Positions 37,430 through 47,416 are shown, numbered from the stretch's first letter. The stretch: DNA of 64,000 bases from LMUY01 sp965199555 (GCA_965199555.1 CBDASJ010000006.1:62001-126000); one strand, 5' to 3'. Notes: generated by a model not told the origin, from the sequence alone. A program made the numbers and translations.

Positions 37430-38484
37430 CGATGGACGCCGGACCGGTCCTCTACCTCCGCGAACAGGACGTGGTTGACCTCGTCCCGCTCCGGGACGCG
37501 ATCGCGAGCCTGGAACGGATGCTTGCGCGCGAGCACCGGCAGCAGGCATCGAACGCGCCGAAATCACTGATCGTGGCGCCGGGCAGCGTGGGGCTCCACA
37601 GCCTCTCCTCCGGGCTGCTCGACGGCAGCTATCTCGGAACCAAGACGTGGATCAACTCGCCTAGCGGGGCGGTGGCCACCTACCTCCTGTTCGACGGGAC
37701 CGCGGGCCGACTTCTCGCCATCATGGAAGCCAATGCGCTGGGGTCGCTGCGCACGTCCGGAATAGCAGGGCTTGCGACGCGCTGGCTGGCCCCGCCCGGC
37801 CGGCCCGATGCGGTCGTGGTCGGCGCCGGGCGCCAAGCGATGCTCCAGGCGGCCGCGCTGGTGGCAGCGACCGGGCTGACCCGCCTGCGCGTGTTCAATC
37901 GCACCCGGGACCGGCAGCTTGCCTTCGCGCGAAGCCTGGAACGGTCGCTGGGCATAGAGGCGACCTGTCCGAACACGCTGGCCGACGCCCTGAAGGGCGC
38001 GGGTATCGTGACGCTGGTCACGCGGGCAGAGGAACCGTTCGTGACGCCGGACCTCCTGGACCGACCCGTCCACGTTAATGCGATGGGCGCGGTGCTGCCC
38101 AGCCATGCCGAGCTGGACCGCGCCGCGGTGGACGGGGCCGAGATGGTGGTGGTCGACAACCTGGTCAATGCACAGGGCACCTCGCGCGAGCTCCGGGAGG
38201 TGTTCGGCGATGGCCGGCCGTGGAGCGAGGTCGTGACGCTGGGCCAGGTGGTTGCGCACGGCCGCAAGCGCGACGATGCAGGCGGGACTACGATTTTCAA
38301 GTCCGTCGGAATGGGCTTGTCCGACCTGGCGGTCGCCATCTATGCCTTTGAACGGGCACGCGAGGAAGGGAGGGGGACGGACGTCCCGTATCCGCAGCCA
38401 GCCATACTCCCCTGGAACGCGCCCGCGCCATCTGCGGCCGGGCTGGCACGCTCCGCGGTGGACGCGGGCAAGGCCGCGCCGTGA
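37426..38484 (+). CDS. Ornithine cyclodeaminase/mu-crystallin family protein
   Basis: NAD(P)-dependent family, 352 residues, start overlapping the MHS stop. It shows LYLREQDVVDLVPLRDAIAS, LGTKTWINSPSGAVATYLLF, MEANALGSLRTSGIAGLATR and the Rossmann motif DAVVVGAGRQAMLQAAALVA, then HVNAMGAVLPSHAELD (Asp). Members are ornithine cyclodeaminase, alanine, ketimine or 2-oxo-4-methyl-type reductases. In catabolic operons the substrate is usually an imine or amino acid. Exact reaction unknown. Confidence 0.87.
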   Translation: MTMDAGPVLYLREQDVVDLVPLRDAIASLERMLAREHRQQASNAPKSLIVAPGSVGLHSLSSGLLDGSYLGTKTWINSPSGAVATYLLFDGTAGRLLAIMEANALGSLRTSGIAGLATRWLAPPGRPDAVVVGAGRQAMLQAAALVAATGLTRLRVFNRTRDRQLAFARSLERSLGIEATCPNTLADALKGAGIVTLVTRAEEPFVTPDLLDRPVHVNAMGAVLPSHAELDRAAVDGAEMVVVDNLVNAQGTSRELREVFGDGRPWSEVVTLGQVVAHGRKRDDAGGTTIFKSVGMGLSDLAVAIYAFERAREEGRGTDVPYPQPAILPWNAPAPSAAGLARSAVDAGKAAP

Positions 38485-39386
38485 CGAGGCTGGCCAACAT
38501 CGTCCTGGACGGGCAGTCCGGCATCGGGGTTGTGCAGGGGGATGACGTCATCCCGTTGTGGAAGGCGGCGCCGGAGCTGGCCGGGGCGACCCTGCCCCAG
38601 GCGCTCCTCCTGCACGGCGCCGCGGCACTGGCTGACCTTGCCGACGCGTGCCCGATGCGCGTCCCGGCATCCCGGGTGGAGTGGCGCCCGCCGATGGACG
38701 CCGCCAGCAAGATCATCTGCGTCGGGCTGAACTTTCGCGATCATGCTGCCGAGGCGAAGCTGGCCATCCCGGCCCACCCGTCGCTCTTCGTCCGCTTCCC
38801 GTCCAGCCTGGTCGGCCATGAACAGCCGATCGTGGCGCCCGATGTGTCCGAGCAGTTCGACTACGAGGGCGAGCTGGTCGCCGTGATCGGGCGGGGCGGG
38901 CGGCGCATCCCCCAGGATCAGGCCATGGATCACGTCCTAGGCTACACGATCATGGCCGAGAACAGCGTCCGGGATTGGCAAAGGCACGCATCTCAGGCGA
39001 CAGCGGGCAAGAACTTCGTAGCGTCCGGTTCCGTCGGCCCCTGGTGCGCCACCCGCGACGAGTTCGCGCCCGATGCCATCTTCTCCATCGTCACGCGCGT
39101 GAACGGGACGGTTGTCCAGGACGGCAGCACCGCGGAGTTCATCTTCTCGTTGCAAAAGGTCGTGGAGTACGTGAGCGCGTTCACAGAACTGCTGCCGGGT
39201 GACCTGATCGCGCTCGGCACGCCCAGCGGCGTCGGCATGGGGAAGACGCCGCCATTGTGGCTCCGGCCCGGCGACCTGCTGGAGGTCGAGGTGCCCGGAG
39301 TCGGCACCCTTTGTAACCACGTGGTCTCCGACCCGGGGACCGACGTCGCAGACACACCCAAACCGGATTGGAGCCAGGAACCATGA
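38481..39386 (+). CDS. Fumarylacetoacetate hydrolase family protein
   Basis: 301 residues with GTG start overlapping the previous stop (GTGA). The fold gives ICVGLNFRDHAAEAKLAIP, the metal block FDYEGELVAVIGRGGR (two Glu), WQRHASQATAGKNFVASGSV and IALGTPSGVGMGKTPPLWLR. The third metal ligand is usually Asp in a NDVSARD loop; here it reads AENSVRDWQ, Glu for Asp. Family reactions are hydrolysis of fumarylpyruvate/acylpyruvates, 2-oxo-hydratase or decarboxylase steps. It could act on the bicupin product. Confidence 0.88.
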   Translation: MTRLANIVLDGQSGIGVVQGDDVIPLWKAAPELAGATLPQALLLHGAAALADLADACPMRVPASRVEWRPPMDAASKIICVGLNFRDHAAEAKLAIPAHPSLFVRFPSSLVGHEQPIVAPDVSEQFDYEGELVAVIGRGGRRIPQDQAMDHVLGYTIMAENSVRDWQRHASQATAGKNFVASGSVGPWCATRDEFAPDAIFSIVTRVNGTVVQDGSTAEFIFSLQKVVEYVSAFTELLPGDLIALGTPSGVGMGKTPPLWLRPGDLLEVEVPGVGTLCNHVVSDPGTDVADTPKPDWSQEP

Positions 39387-39805
39387 ACGCACTCTACGAG
39401 ACCACGGTGGAGGTGACGGGTGGTCGGGCCGGGCACGCCCGCTCCAGCGACGGCGTGCTCGACCTGGATCTGGCGCTCCCGCAGCAGCTTGGCGGCGACG
39501 CCGGACGCCGGGGCACCAACCCGGAGCAGCTGTTCGCAGCGGGCTACGCGGCCTGCTTTGAAACCGCCCTGCGCCACGTGGCTGCTGAGCGAAAGTTGAA
39601 GATCGAGCAAACGTCGGTGACCGCGCACGTGTCGCTCGGTAAGCAGGACGGCGGCGGTTTCGCCCTTCAGGTGGGCCTCCGGGTGAGCATGCCGGAGCTG
39701 CCGAGGGCAGAAGCGGAGGCGATCGCCGAAACGGTACATCGGTCGATCTGTCCCTACTCGAACGCCGTGCGCGGCAACGTCCCGGTGAGCCTGCAAGTGG
39801 TCTGA
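39383..39805 (+). CDS. Ohr-type organic hydroperoxide reductase
   Basis: Thiol peroxidase of the OsmC/Ohr family, 140 residues, ATG at 39383 after ggagccaggaacc. Both redox Cys are present: EQLFAAGYAACFETAL and HRSICPYSNAV. N-terminal LYETTVEVTGGRAGHARSSD is typical of Ohr. It detoxifies organic peroxides with lipoylated partners. Its place in a catabolic operon, without a neighbouring ohrR, suggests that the pathway produces peroxides or that control comes from the operon promoter. Confidence 0.9.
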   Translation: MNALYETTVEVTGGRAGHARSSDGVLDLDLALPQQLGGDAGRRGTNPEQLFAAGYAACFETALRHVAAERKLKIEQTSVTAHVSLGKQDGGGFALQVGLRVSMPELPRAEAEAIAETVHRSICPYSNAVRGNVPVSLQVV

Positions 39806-39872
39806 GCGGACTTCCCACGGCCCGCGCTCGGGCCGAAGCGGGCGCCAATGCAACAACAGGGAGGGATCGTGC

Positions 39873-41159
39873 ATGGGCGCGCGCGTTTGGATACTTGTGC
39901 TGCTGTTCTCGCTTCAGATGGTGAACTACATTGACCGGGTCGCGCTGTCGGTCGCCGCCAAGGACATCTCCGGCGAGTATGGACTATCGCCGATCCAGGT
40001 CGGCTACCTGTTCTCCTCGTTTCTGTGGACCTACACGCTGCTCCTGCTGCCCTGCGGCATGATGACCGACCGGCTCGGTGCCAAGGCCATCAGCTCGGCC
40101 GGCATCGCGATCTGGTCGGCTGCAACTATGCTGACTGCAGGGACCTGGAACTTCGCGTCCATCCTCCTGTGTCGGCTGGGCCTCGGGATCGGCGAGGCGA
40201 CCACAGTCCCAGCGGCGGGAAGGATCGTCCGCGAGTGGATGCCCGCCAGCGAGCGGGCCACCGCGCTTGCGACGTTCTCGGCGGGCACGTTCGCGGGCCC
40301 GGCCGTCGGCGCCCTGATCGTCGGTACGATCCAGCAAGCTTATGGCTGGCGAGCCGCGTTCGTTGTCATCAGCCTGCTGAGCCTAGCCTGGCTCGCCATC
40401 TACGCGCTGGTCTACAAGCGCCCCGAGGATGCGAGCTGGCTCCCGGACGCGGAACGCCGCAAGATCCTGGAGCAGCGCGACGCCCATCCGGCCGTGGCAG
40501 GCGACGTGCAGCGCCCCGGCATCGTCATGACCCTGCTGGCGGCACCGGCCATGTGGGGCATGGCCATCACCCATGCTGTGGTGGTGTATGCCAACTACCT
40601 GCTGCTGTTTTGGCTGCCGAGCTACCTGCAGGCAACTAAGGGTTTGTCGGTCGGCACGACGGGCCTGTTCACGGCCTTCCCGTATGCCGTGGCAGCGCCG
40701 CTCAGCATCCTCGTGGGTCTCGTCAGCGACCGCATGCTGAGCCGCGAGGGGGTATTCAGCGGTGGGCGCCGGACGGCGATCGCGATCATGGTCGTGATCG
40801 CGGCCGTTGTGCTGCTGGTGCCGTTCGTCGACAACCTTTGGCTACTGGTCGGAGTGTTTACCATCACCCTGACGGCCATCGCGTCGGCGCTGGCAATGAA
40901 CACCGCGTTAGTCAGCGACTTGCTTCCGGACGGTGCCCACATCGGCACGGCCACCAGTATGATCGTGCTGGCCGGCAACCTGTTCGGGCTACTCGCCCCA
41001 ATTATCACCGGCTATGTGGTGAGTGCCTCCGGGAGCTACGACTGGGCGTTCGGGATTGCCGGGCTGCTGCTCCTGGCAGGTGCAGTCGCGATCCTGACCA
41101 TGACCAGGAAACCTATCTCTGCCGGCCAGGCCCTCGTGCGATCGGCGATGGCCAGGTAG
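39873..41159 (+). CDS. MFS transporter (ACS-like)
   Basis: 428 residues, about 12 helices. Start region LVLLFSLQMVNYIDRVALSV, loop MMTDRLGAKAISSAGIAIWS, helix 4-5 CRLGLGIGEATTVPAAGRIV and C-terminal SDLLPDGAHIGTATSMIVLA are typical of the ACS family that carries hexuronates, glucarate or aromatic acids. The gene follows Ohr after 67 bases (ggagggatcgtgc before ATG). It is a second carrier in this operon besides the MHS one at 36050, possibly for a product or second substrate. Confidence 0.87.
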   Translation: MGARVWILVLLFSLQMVNYIDRVALSVAAKDISGEYGLSPIQVGYLFSSFLWTYTLLLLPCGMMTDRLGAKAISSAGIAIWSAATMLTAGTWNFASILLCRLGLGIGEATTVPAAGRIVREWMPASERATALATFSAGTFAGPAVGALIVGTIQQAYGWRAAFVVISLLSLAWLAIYALVYKRPEDASWLPDAERRKILEQRDAHPAVAGDVQRPGIVMTLLAAPAMWGMAITHAVVVYANYLLLFWLPSYLQATKGLSVGTTGLFTAFPYAVAAPLSILVGLVSDRMLSREGVFSGGRRTAIAIMVVIAAVVLLVPFVDNLWLLVGVFTITLTAIASALAMNTALVSDLLPDGAHIGTATSMIVLAGNLFGLLAPIITGYVVSASGSYDWAFGIAGLLLLAGAVAILTMTRKPISAGQALVRSAMAR

Positions 41160-41211
41160 CAGCCCTGCCCGTGGAGCGAACCGATACCAAGATGTGAGAG
41201 GCGGACCAGCG

Positions 41212-42852
41212 ATGCAAGATGCAGATAATTATGACGTGGTTGTCCTGGGTTCGGGGGCAGCCGGCCTTGCCGCGGCCCTGGCGGCTCACGAGAATGGGCT
41301 GAGGGCGATCGTGCTTGAGAAGTCCGCAAAGGTGGGCGGCGGCACCACGAACTCCTATGGCCTGCTGTGGTTCGGACGCAACCACTTGGCTGCGAAGGCG
41401 GGGTACTCGGATACTCGCGAGGAAACGCTCGAGTACATGCATTTCCTTGCTGGCGGTGAGGCAATCACCGCCAACCTGGACGCCTTCGTGGACCGCTCAC
41501 CGGACGCGCTCAGGTTCTTCGAGGATTGCGGGGTTCCTTTCCGCATCGCCCGGGGCGTCAAGGACCACTACTTTGGGGTGGCACCGGGCGCCAAGGAGGA
41601 GGGTCGTTCCCTGGAAGTGGAGCTCGTGTCCGGCCACGACCTCGGGCCGTGGCGCGACCGCGTGAGGATGTCGTCGGTCCAGCCCTGCTTCATCACGGCC
41701 GAGGAGCAAATCCGCTGGGGCGGCGTCAACCGCGCGGCGCAGTGGGACCCCGAGCTTGTGCGGACCCGGCAGGAGGCCGACATGCGCGGCAAGGGCGTCG
41801 GCCTGGTTTGCCAGTTGTTGAAGTGCCTGCTGGCGCGTGGTGTCCCGGTCGAGACGTCCTTCACCACGGACCGGCTGCTGCGCGACGGCGACAGGGTGAC
41901 GGGCGTCATGGCCGGGCACCGCCACATCCTGGCCCGGCGCGGCGTGCTGCTGGCGACAGGAGGATACGAATCTAACGGTGAGATGGTGCGCGCGTTCGAG
42001 GGACTGCCGGACTGGATGTCGCAAGTTCCTCCGTCGGTGACGGGCGACGGCCTGGTGCTCGGCACGGAAGTTGGCGGCGCGATCCATACGCTGCGTAACA
42101 ACATGCAGCTGTTCCTCGGGTTCGGCATCCCGGTGGAGGAAGGACACGACCCCGAATTCCATCTCGCAGGCATCGTGGAGTTGTGCAGCCCGCACACGAT
42201 GGTCGTAAACGCGGCCGGAGTGCGGTTTGCCGACGAGGCTTACTTCCAGGGCATGATCCCGAGCCTGCGGCACTTCGACGTGCTCAAGCACACCTACCCA
42301 AATTTACCCTGCTTCCTGATCTTCGATCAGCAGTATGCATCGCGCTACTCGTTCGCCGGCCAGCCTGCCGGGCGCATTCCGCAATGGGTGGCACGCGCGG
42401 ACGATTTGGCCAGCCTCGCGATCAAGCTCGGGATCGAACCGGCCGGGCTTTCCACAACCGCGTCGCAGTTCAGTGCGCACGCCGATACGGGCAAAGACCC
42501 GGACTTCCACCGAGGCGAACTGGCGTGGCGGCTTGCACACGACTCGGACGTTCCGGCCGGCATGAACCAGAGCCTCGGCAGCATCGAAACGCCGCCGTTC
42601 TACGGTATCGAGTTGCGTCCCAGCGGTGCCAGCTCGGCAGGCCTCCTGACGAACGCGCACGGACAGGTCGTAGGCAGCCGCGGGAAGCCGGTCGAAGGAC
42701 TATACGCCACGGGAAACTCTGCTGCTCGGACGGAGTTGGGAGCCGGCTACCAGGCCGGCTACACCCTCGCATCGAACCTGACGTTCGGGTACTTGGCTGC
42801 CAGACATATGGCATCTGACAAATCGATGCTGGATGCTGGTCTGGCCCAGTAA
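41212..42852 (+). CDS. FAD-dependent oxidoreductase (fumarate reductase / ketosteroid dehydrogenase-like)
   Basis: 546 residues, ATG at 41212 behind gtgagaggcgg. The FAD Rossmann motif is VVVLGSGAAGLAAALAAHEN. GGTTNSYGLLWFGRNH, GVLLATGGYESNGEMV, VVNAAGVRFADEAYF and the end GLYATGNSAARTELGAGYQA fit the FAD_binding_2 group that includes 3-ketosteroid dehydrogenases and fumarate reductase flavoproteins. No Tat or covalent-heme region is seen, so it is cytoplasmic and soluble. It probably oxidises or reduces a C=C bond next to a carbonyl. Last intact gene before the IS region. Confidence 0.85.
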   Translation: MQDADNYDVVVLGSGAAGLAAALAAHENGLRAIVLEKSAKVGGGTTNSYGLLWFGRNHLAAKAGYSDTREETLEYMHFLAGGEAITANLDAFVDRSPDALRFFEDCGVPFRIARGVKDHYFGVAPGAKEEGRSLEVELVSGHDLGPWRDRVRMSSVQPCFITAEEQIRWGGVNRAAQWDPELVRTRQEADMRGKGVGLVCQLLKCLLARGVPVETSFTTDRLLRDGDRVTGVMAGHRHILARRGVLLATGGYESNGEMVRAFEGLPDWMSQVPPSVTGDGLVLGTEVGGAIHTLRNNMQLFLGFGIPVEEGHDPEFHLAGIVELCSPHTMVVNAAGVRFADEAYFQGMIPSLRHFDVLKHTYPNLPCFLIFDQQYASRYSFAGQPAGRIPQWVARADDLASLAIKLGIEPAGLSTTASQFSAHADTGKDPDFHRGELAWRLAHDSDVPAGMNQSLGSIETPPFYGIELRPSGASSAGLLTNAHGQVVGSRGKPVEGLYATGNSAARTELGAGYQAGYTLASNLTFGYLAARHMASDKSMLDAGLAQ

Positions 42853-43034
42853 CCCATCAAGCGCTGGTCCTGGCCTACTTTCGATCCGAGTGTCATGTAA
42901 CTTTCCATACTGGTCGGGTCTGGTGAACAGGAGTTACCGTGTTCATCTTTCGAAGGCTGACCGGGATAGCCTCTCTTTGCAGTGTGCTTAGGCGGCACGG
43001 CCCACTGCGGCCAATCTGTAGTAGGTGCACCGCC

Positions 43035-43272
43035 ATGACTGAGCCACCGTCCCCGCTGCGAATCGCCGTGCTCGGTTGCGGCAGGATCGGCAGCACCTTC
43101 GCGTTTCATCTGGCACGCGGCGGACATGACGTGACCGTCGTCGCCCGCCCCGGCTCGGTCCGGCTCGACCAGCTGCGGCGGAACGGTGGCATCCTCGATG
43201 CGACAGGGGCGCGGGCGCAGGTGCAGGTCGCCGGGCAGCTCGATGAACAGGCGCGTTACGACCTCGCGCGAC
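43035..43272 (+). pseudogene. Truncated ketopantoate reductase family gene (5' end)
   Basis: About 80 residues of a PanE/ApbA-type Rossmann start: LRIAVLGCGRIGSTFAFHLA, HDVTVVARPGSVRLDQLRRN. Homology ends near 43272, after which 219 bases of unassigned sequence precede the ISL3 element. The missing C-terminal part is not found on the far side of the IS cluster, so the gene was lost by deletion, not simple insertion. Confidence 0.75.
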
Positions 43273-43499
43273 CCATGACCGCTGGCCCAGATGGGTTCCG
43301 CCAAGCAGCGCCAAACAATTTCGCGGCGTGGTAAGCGCCATTGAGTCAGGCGGGCTTTGCTGCTCGTCGGATCGACCGATCACCATCTCTTTCCTGTTGG
43401 CCCTTCTTGCATCCTCGACACTGACGAACGGGTTAGACGGCTTGGAATGCTTTTGGCATCCGCCACGCTTCACCGCTCTGTTGAGTTGCACTGAGATCT
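43273..43499. other. Unassigned sequence between truncated reductase and ISL3 element
   Basis: No complete gene. A leftward frame (SKPSNPFVSVEDARRANRKE, NCLALLGGTHLGQRSW) is open but I cannot place it in a family. It may be debris from another mobile element. Confidence 0.3.
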
Positions 43500-43526
43500 G
43501 GGTTCTCCCGCACTTTGCGTGCTGTT
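43500..43526 (+). repeat. ISL3 terminal inverted repeat, left
   Basis: 27-bp repeat, identical (reverse complement) to 45198-45224. Confidence 0.9.
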
Positions 43527-43532
43527 GTTCCG

Positions 43533-45136
43533 TTATGCGGCGTGGAGGACGCGGGCGCGGAGGAGTTGGAACCCGGCACGGCCGTACATGGTCCGCTTCA
43601 GCATCTTCAGGCGGTTTACCTGTCCCTCCACGGGGCTCGTGGTCCACGGCAGGTCGAGCGCCGCTTGGATGGCACCGACGTCGCGGCGCAGGCCTGCGGC
43701 AAACTCCTTCAACGGCGTCCGGTCGGCCGCGTCCAAAACCGCGCTGAGGCTTTCCGATGCTTTCCGGCGCAACTGGGCGTTCAACCGCTTCGCCACGGTG
43801 ATCGCGTCGGCCAAGGGCGGGACATGTTCCAGCAGGTGCAGAACGAGGCTCCGCTCCGCTCTGGGCAGCACCTCCGGATCCGCCATGACCAGACGTGCCA
43901 GGGAGCAGCCCGATGGAACTGACAGGACCTGGCGCCTGCTGATCCGTGGTGTCTTCTCACGCCGAGCTTTCGCCCATTGCAGGACAACACCGGGGCGACC
44001 GGTGAAACCACGTTCGGCCACTTCGCGCCAAAGCAAGCTCGCGTTGCGGCATCCTTCGGGCCAGCGACGTTCAAGATGGGCCTGGTGGGGCTTCAGGATG
44101 CCCGTGCGTGGCGGCTTGCTCCAGAGCCGCGCGCCACCAGCCCGCAACCACCGGCGGATCGTCTTGCGCTCTGCACTGGGTGCCGCAGCGATCGCTGAGA
44201 TGGATACCCCTGCTGCCCGCAGCCGCGCGGCCTCCTCATACCGGCCACGGCGGCGACCATAGGCATCCTGGCTGCGGCGTTGGGCGGTCGTCATCTTGGG
44301 GGTGATCGTCGAGGGGGTGACGACATTGGTGGCTGGCTCGGCATGGGACTCGTTGAGCTGCTTGGCAGCGTGTTGAATGGCGCCATGATGTCGGTCGACC
44401 AGGGCGCGAACGGCGTCGCCGAGGTTGCGCAGCAGGTGCCAGCGATCGGACACCTGGATCGCGTCGGGGGCACCCTGACGGATTTCGTCTGAATACGCGC
44501 CCGCACGGTCGCGGGCGACGATCTCGATTCCGGGGTACTGACGCAGCCACACTGCGAGTGTCTCGGCCTGGCGGTCTGGCAGGAGTTCTACGACTGCGTT
44601 GCGCTCGAGAGCGACGAGGATGGTGCCGTAGCGATGCCCTCGCCGCCACGCCCAGTCGTCCACGCCGAGAACCTTGTGGTCGGCGGTGGGTTTCGGCGGC
44701 TACGGGCTTGGCGGCCATCCGCAACAACGTGTCGGGGCTGATTGGGATGGCGAGCCGTTCGGCCAGTCGCGCGGCGGCCTCGCCGCCGAGCGCAAAGGCG
44801 ACGTGACGCTGGGAGATCGCCGAGCCTGGCCGTTCGACGCGCCGACGCTGGTGCAATCGAACCCAGCTTTTCGGCAAAGGCCTTCCGGGCACATACGGGA
44901 TTGAGGCATCGGAATCTCCGTGCGGTGACCCGGATGGTGGCCGGGCGTCCCTGCCACGGCAGATCGCACAGCACGCGCGGGTAATGGCTATGCAGGCGTC
45001 GTGACGGCAGGCCGCAGGTTGGGCAGTGCGCGGGACTTCGCGCCAGACCAGCCTCAACGACCACATCCTTGATGGTCGGCACCACGCGGCTGATCTTGAG
45101 TGTAGCCGGAACAATCGAGAGCAAGGAAGACGGCAC
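43533..45136 (-). pseudogene. ISL3-family transposase, two frameshifts
   Basis: The N-terminal zinc-binding part (HCPTCGLPSRRLHSHYPRVL, CLNPVCARKAF) starts at 45136. Near 44825 the frame shifts (HVAFALGGEAAARLAERLAI, PISPDTLLRMAAKP) and near 44695 it shifts again into the DDE catalytic core (VLGVDDWAWRRGHRYGTILV, VARDRAGAYSDEIRQGAPDA, VSDRWHLLRNL). The C-terminus TSPVEGQVNRLKMLKRTMYG with the final Glu is intact. All catalytic residues exist but not in one frame, so it is inactive unless the shifts are sequence errors. Confidence 0.85.
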
Positions 45137-45197
45137 AGGCGGACCACCATGGACGTGAGTCCATCACCTCCCCGATCCATTGGCTGGGTACAAGGCA

Positions 45198-45224
45198 AAC
45201 AGCACGCAAAGTGCGGGAGAACCC
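45198..45224 (-). repeat. ISL3 terminal inverted repeat, right
   Basis: 27-bp repeat, exact reverse complement of 43500-43526. Confidence 0.9.
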
Positions 45225-45239
45225 ACTTCTCAGCAAAAA

Positions 45240-45350
45240 TCAACAAGGTCGCAGATGATAGTGCCGTAGCGATGGTTGCGACGAAATGCCCAGTCGTCGA
45301 TGCCGATCACGGCCAGCTTCTCGGTTCGGTGTGGATAGGCATGGAATAGT
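45240..45350 (-). pseudogene. ISL3 transposase fragment (DDE core only)
   Basis: A short leftward frame reads EKLAVIGIDDWAFRRNHRYG then TIICD before the edge of the ISL3 element. It is a different copy from the one at 43533 (WAF versus WAW, RRN versus RRG), cut on both sides. Confidence 0.7.
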
Positions 45351-45375
45351 GGGTCTGACGCAATTTTGGTGATGG

Positions 45376-46182
45376 TCATCGACCCGCGGCGATGACGCGT
45401 GCTTGGAGCAAGTCGAGGTTACCTCGGCCATACATTTGGCGTTTGATTACCTTCAGCTTGTTGATCTGCCCTTCGGCCTGCGCGTTGGACCAAGCGGTGG
45501 AGATCGCGGCGCGGACGGCGAGATGATCTCGCGCCAGCCCTCGCGCGAACGACGCGAGGAGGCTTGCGGCTGCCATGTTCAGCCAGCCGTCCAAAGCCGC
45601 CTCCTGCTTTCGGCGGATCAGGGTATGGAAACCGTCGACGAGATCCCGAGCCTGAACCAGTGTGGGAACTGCTTCTTCGATGGCGGCCACGGTCACCGTC
45701 TGCGTCCGGGACAAGTTGTCGCGCGCCATGGTCATCATGCGCGCTACGGTGCGAGCTGACGGGACGCGTGTCAGCGCCTCGATGTTGACCTGCTCTGCCC
45801 GGCGGCGACGGGTGGCCCACTCGGCGACGACGCGCAACGAGCCGCGGAAGCCGAGGTCACGCAGCTCCCGCCACAGTGCTGCGCCATTGCGGACTCCAGC
45901 AGCCCATTGTGCGTCCAGCCAGGGGAGATGTGCTTCAAGCGAGCTTTCCCGCGTGCGGAACACTTCGGCGCGTTGGCCACGCAGGACGCGCCGTACCGTC
46001 CCGCGGCTGTGGCCGGTGCATCGGACGATCTCCTTGATCGCTTTGCCCGCCTTGTGCAGTGCCAGCACGGCGGCGTTGGCGTCCTCGCGCCGGAGATAAC
46101 CTTCGTACTGAAGCTTCTCCGCGGCGGTCAGCAGCCGGGGATCAACCGTCGCGGCGCCGACTGCCGCGCGCACCTGGCGCAT
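45376..46182 (-). pseudogene. ISL3-type transposase, C-terminal half
   Basis: 268 residues covering the linker and C-terminal catalytic part: EIVRCTGHSRGTVRRVLRGQ, LDAQWAAGVRNGAALWRELR, AEGQINKLKVIKRQMYGRGN. The zinc finger and first Asp region are missing. Beyond its end lies gggtctgacgcaattttggt (45351), which may be this element's own terminal repeat. No matching partner is found, so it is a remnant. Confidence 0.75.
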
Positions 46183-46389
46183 GCAGGCGCGGGTCTTCGC
46201 CGCCGCTCACTTCAGACCGGACTGTCCGCTTCCGGCCAAACGTCACCGCCCAAATCGGCCAAAGTGGGTGGGTCTACCTCCCCATGGGTGGAAGACTTAT
46301 ACGCCCGGCTTTATTGGCTAAATCGTGACGGATTCCCATGCGGCCGCTGACGTGATTCGCTGAGCTCTGTGCGAGTCGCGGAGGGAAGC

Positions 46390-47416
46390 ATGGCAGCGCC
46401 GATCCAGATCATCCGGCACGAGTTGGACGCAGCGGGGCTGCGCCGGGCGGCCCGACGCGCATCGTCGGCGGCGTCCTCGCAGCGTATGCTGGCGCTGGCG
46501 CTGATCCTGGAAGGCGCGTCGCGCACGGAGGCAGCACAGTCGGCAGGCATGGACCGGCAAACCCTGCGGGACTGGGTTCACCGCTACAATGAAGAGGGGC
46601 TGGCCGGGCTGGTGGACCGGCAGGGCTCGGTTGGCCCCAAGCGCCTGCTGTCGCCCGCACAAGAGGCCGAGGTGGACGCTGGCGCCGGGTCGACCTCGTT
46701 CGCGAGATCGAAGCTAGGTTTGGCGTGGTGCTGGCTGAGCGTACGATGAGCACGGTGCTGCGCCGGCTCGGCTTCCGGCGCCTTGTGGCCCGGCCCCTGC
46801 ACCCTGGGCGCGATCCTGCGGCGCAAACGTCTTTCAACGCGACTTCGCCGCCCTCATAGACGCGGCCCTCCCGGAGCACGCCCATGGCAAGCCGTTGGAG
46901 CTGTGGTGGCAAGATGAAGCCCGTGTCGGCCAGCAAGGCACGCTGACCCGGGTATGGGCCGACAAGGGTTCCCGCCCCTCTGCGCCGCGGGACCAGCGCT
47001 ACTCGTGGGCCTACCTGTTCGGTGCCATCTGTCCGGGGCCTGGCGTCGGCGCTGCCCTGGTGCTGCCAACGGCCAATGCCAGGATGATGAACCTGCACCT
47101 GGCGGAGATCAGCGCCAACGTCGCACCCGATGCTCACGCCGTGCTGGCGTGCGACGGCGCAGGCTGGCACCAGACCGGCAGCAGCCTGCGCGTGCCAGCC
47201 AACGTCACCCTGCTGCACCTGCCGCCCTACAGCCCCGAACTTAACCCAGTCGAGAACGTCTGGGCGTTTCTACGCGCCAACAAGCTCAGCAACCGCGTGT
47301 TCGACACCTACGACGCCATTGTCGACGCCTGCTGCGATGCCTGGACCTGGCTCACCTCAAAACCCGAATGCATTACCAGCATCAGGACCCGATCATGGGC
47401 ATGCGCCAGCCAATGA
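46390..47416 (+). pseudogene. IS630-family transposase, internal deletion and frameshifts
   Basis: The N-terminal HTH (SQRMLALALILEGASRTEAA, AGMDRQTLRDWVHRYNEEGL) ends near 46680, where about 18 codons appear to be missing and the frame changes (VDLVREIEARFGVVLAERTM). A second shift near 46830 leads to the catalytic part (LWWQDEARVGQQGTLTRVWA, HAVLACDGAGWHQTG, HLPPYSPELNPVENVWAFLR) ending at 47416. DDE residues are visible in Asp-916-type, Asp and PELNPVEN Glu blocks. Different from the IS630 at 59789. Terminal repeats were not identified. Confidence 0.8.

Larger units (their letters stand above)
43500..45224 (-). mobile_element. ISL3-family insertion sequence with 27-bp perfect terminal repeats
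   Basis: Left end gggttctcccgcactttgcg (43500) and right end (45198-45224) are exact reverse complements over 27 bp. A further imperfect match (tgaga) lies just outside each end. The element is 1,725 bp and holds one transposase, leftward, broken by two frameshifts. The 8-base flanks (tgagatct and acttctca) are not a direct repeat, so no target duplication is visible. It may have moved by recombination or the flanks were deleted. Confidence 0.85.

Noticed and set aside
42988..43647. A leftward protein-coding gene spanning the reductase fragment and IS edge
   Set aside because: The frame crosses two unrelated sequence blocks and antisense coding regions; only a short stretch looks unusual and it has no family match.
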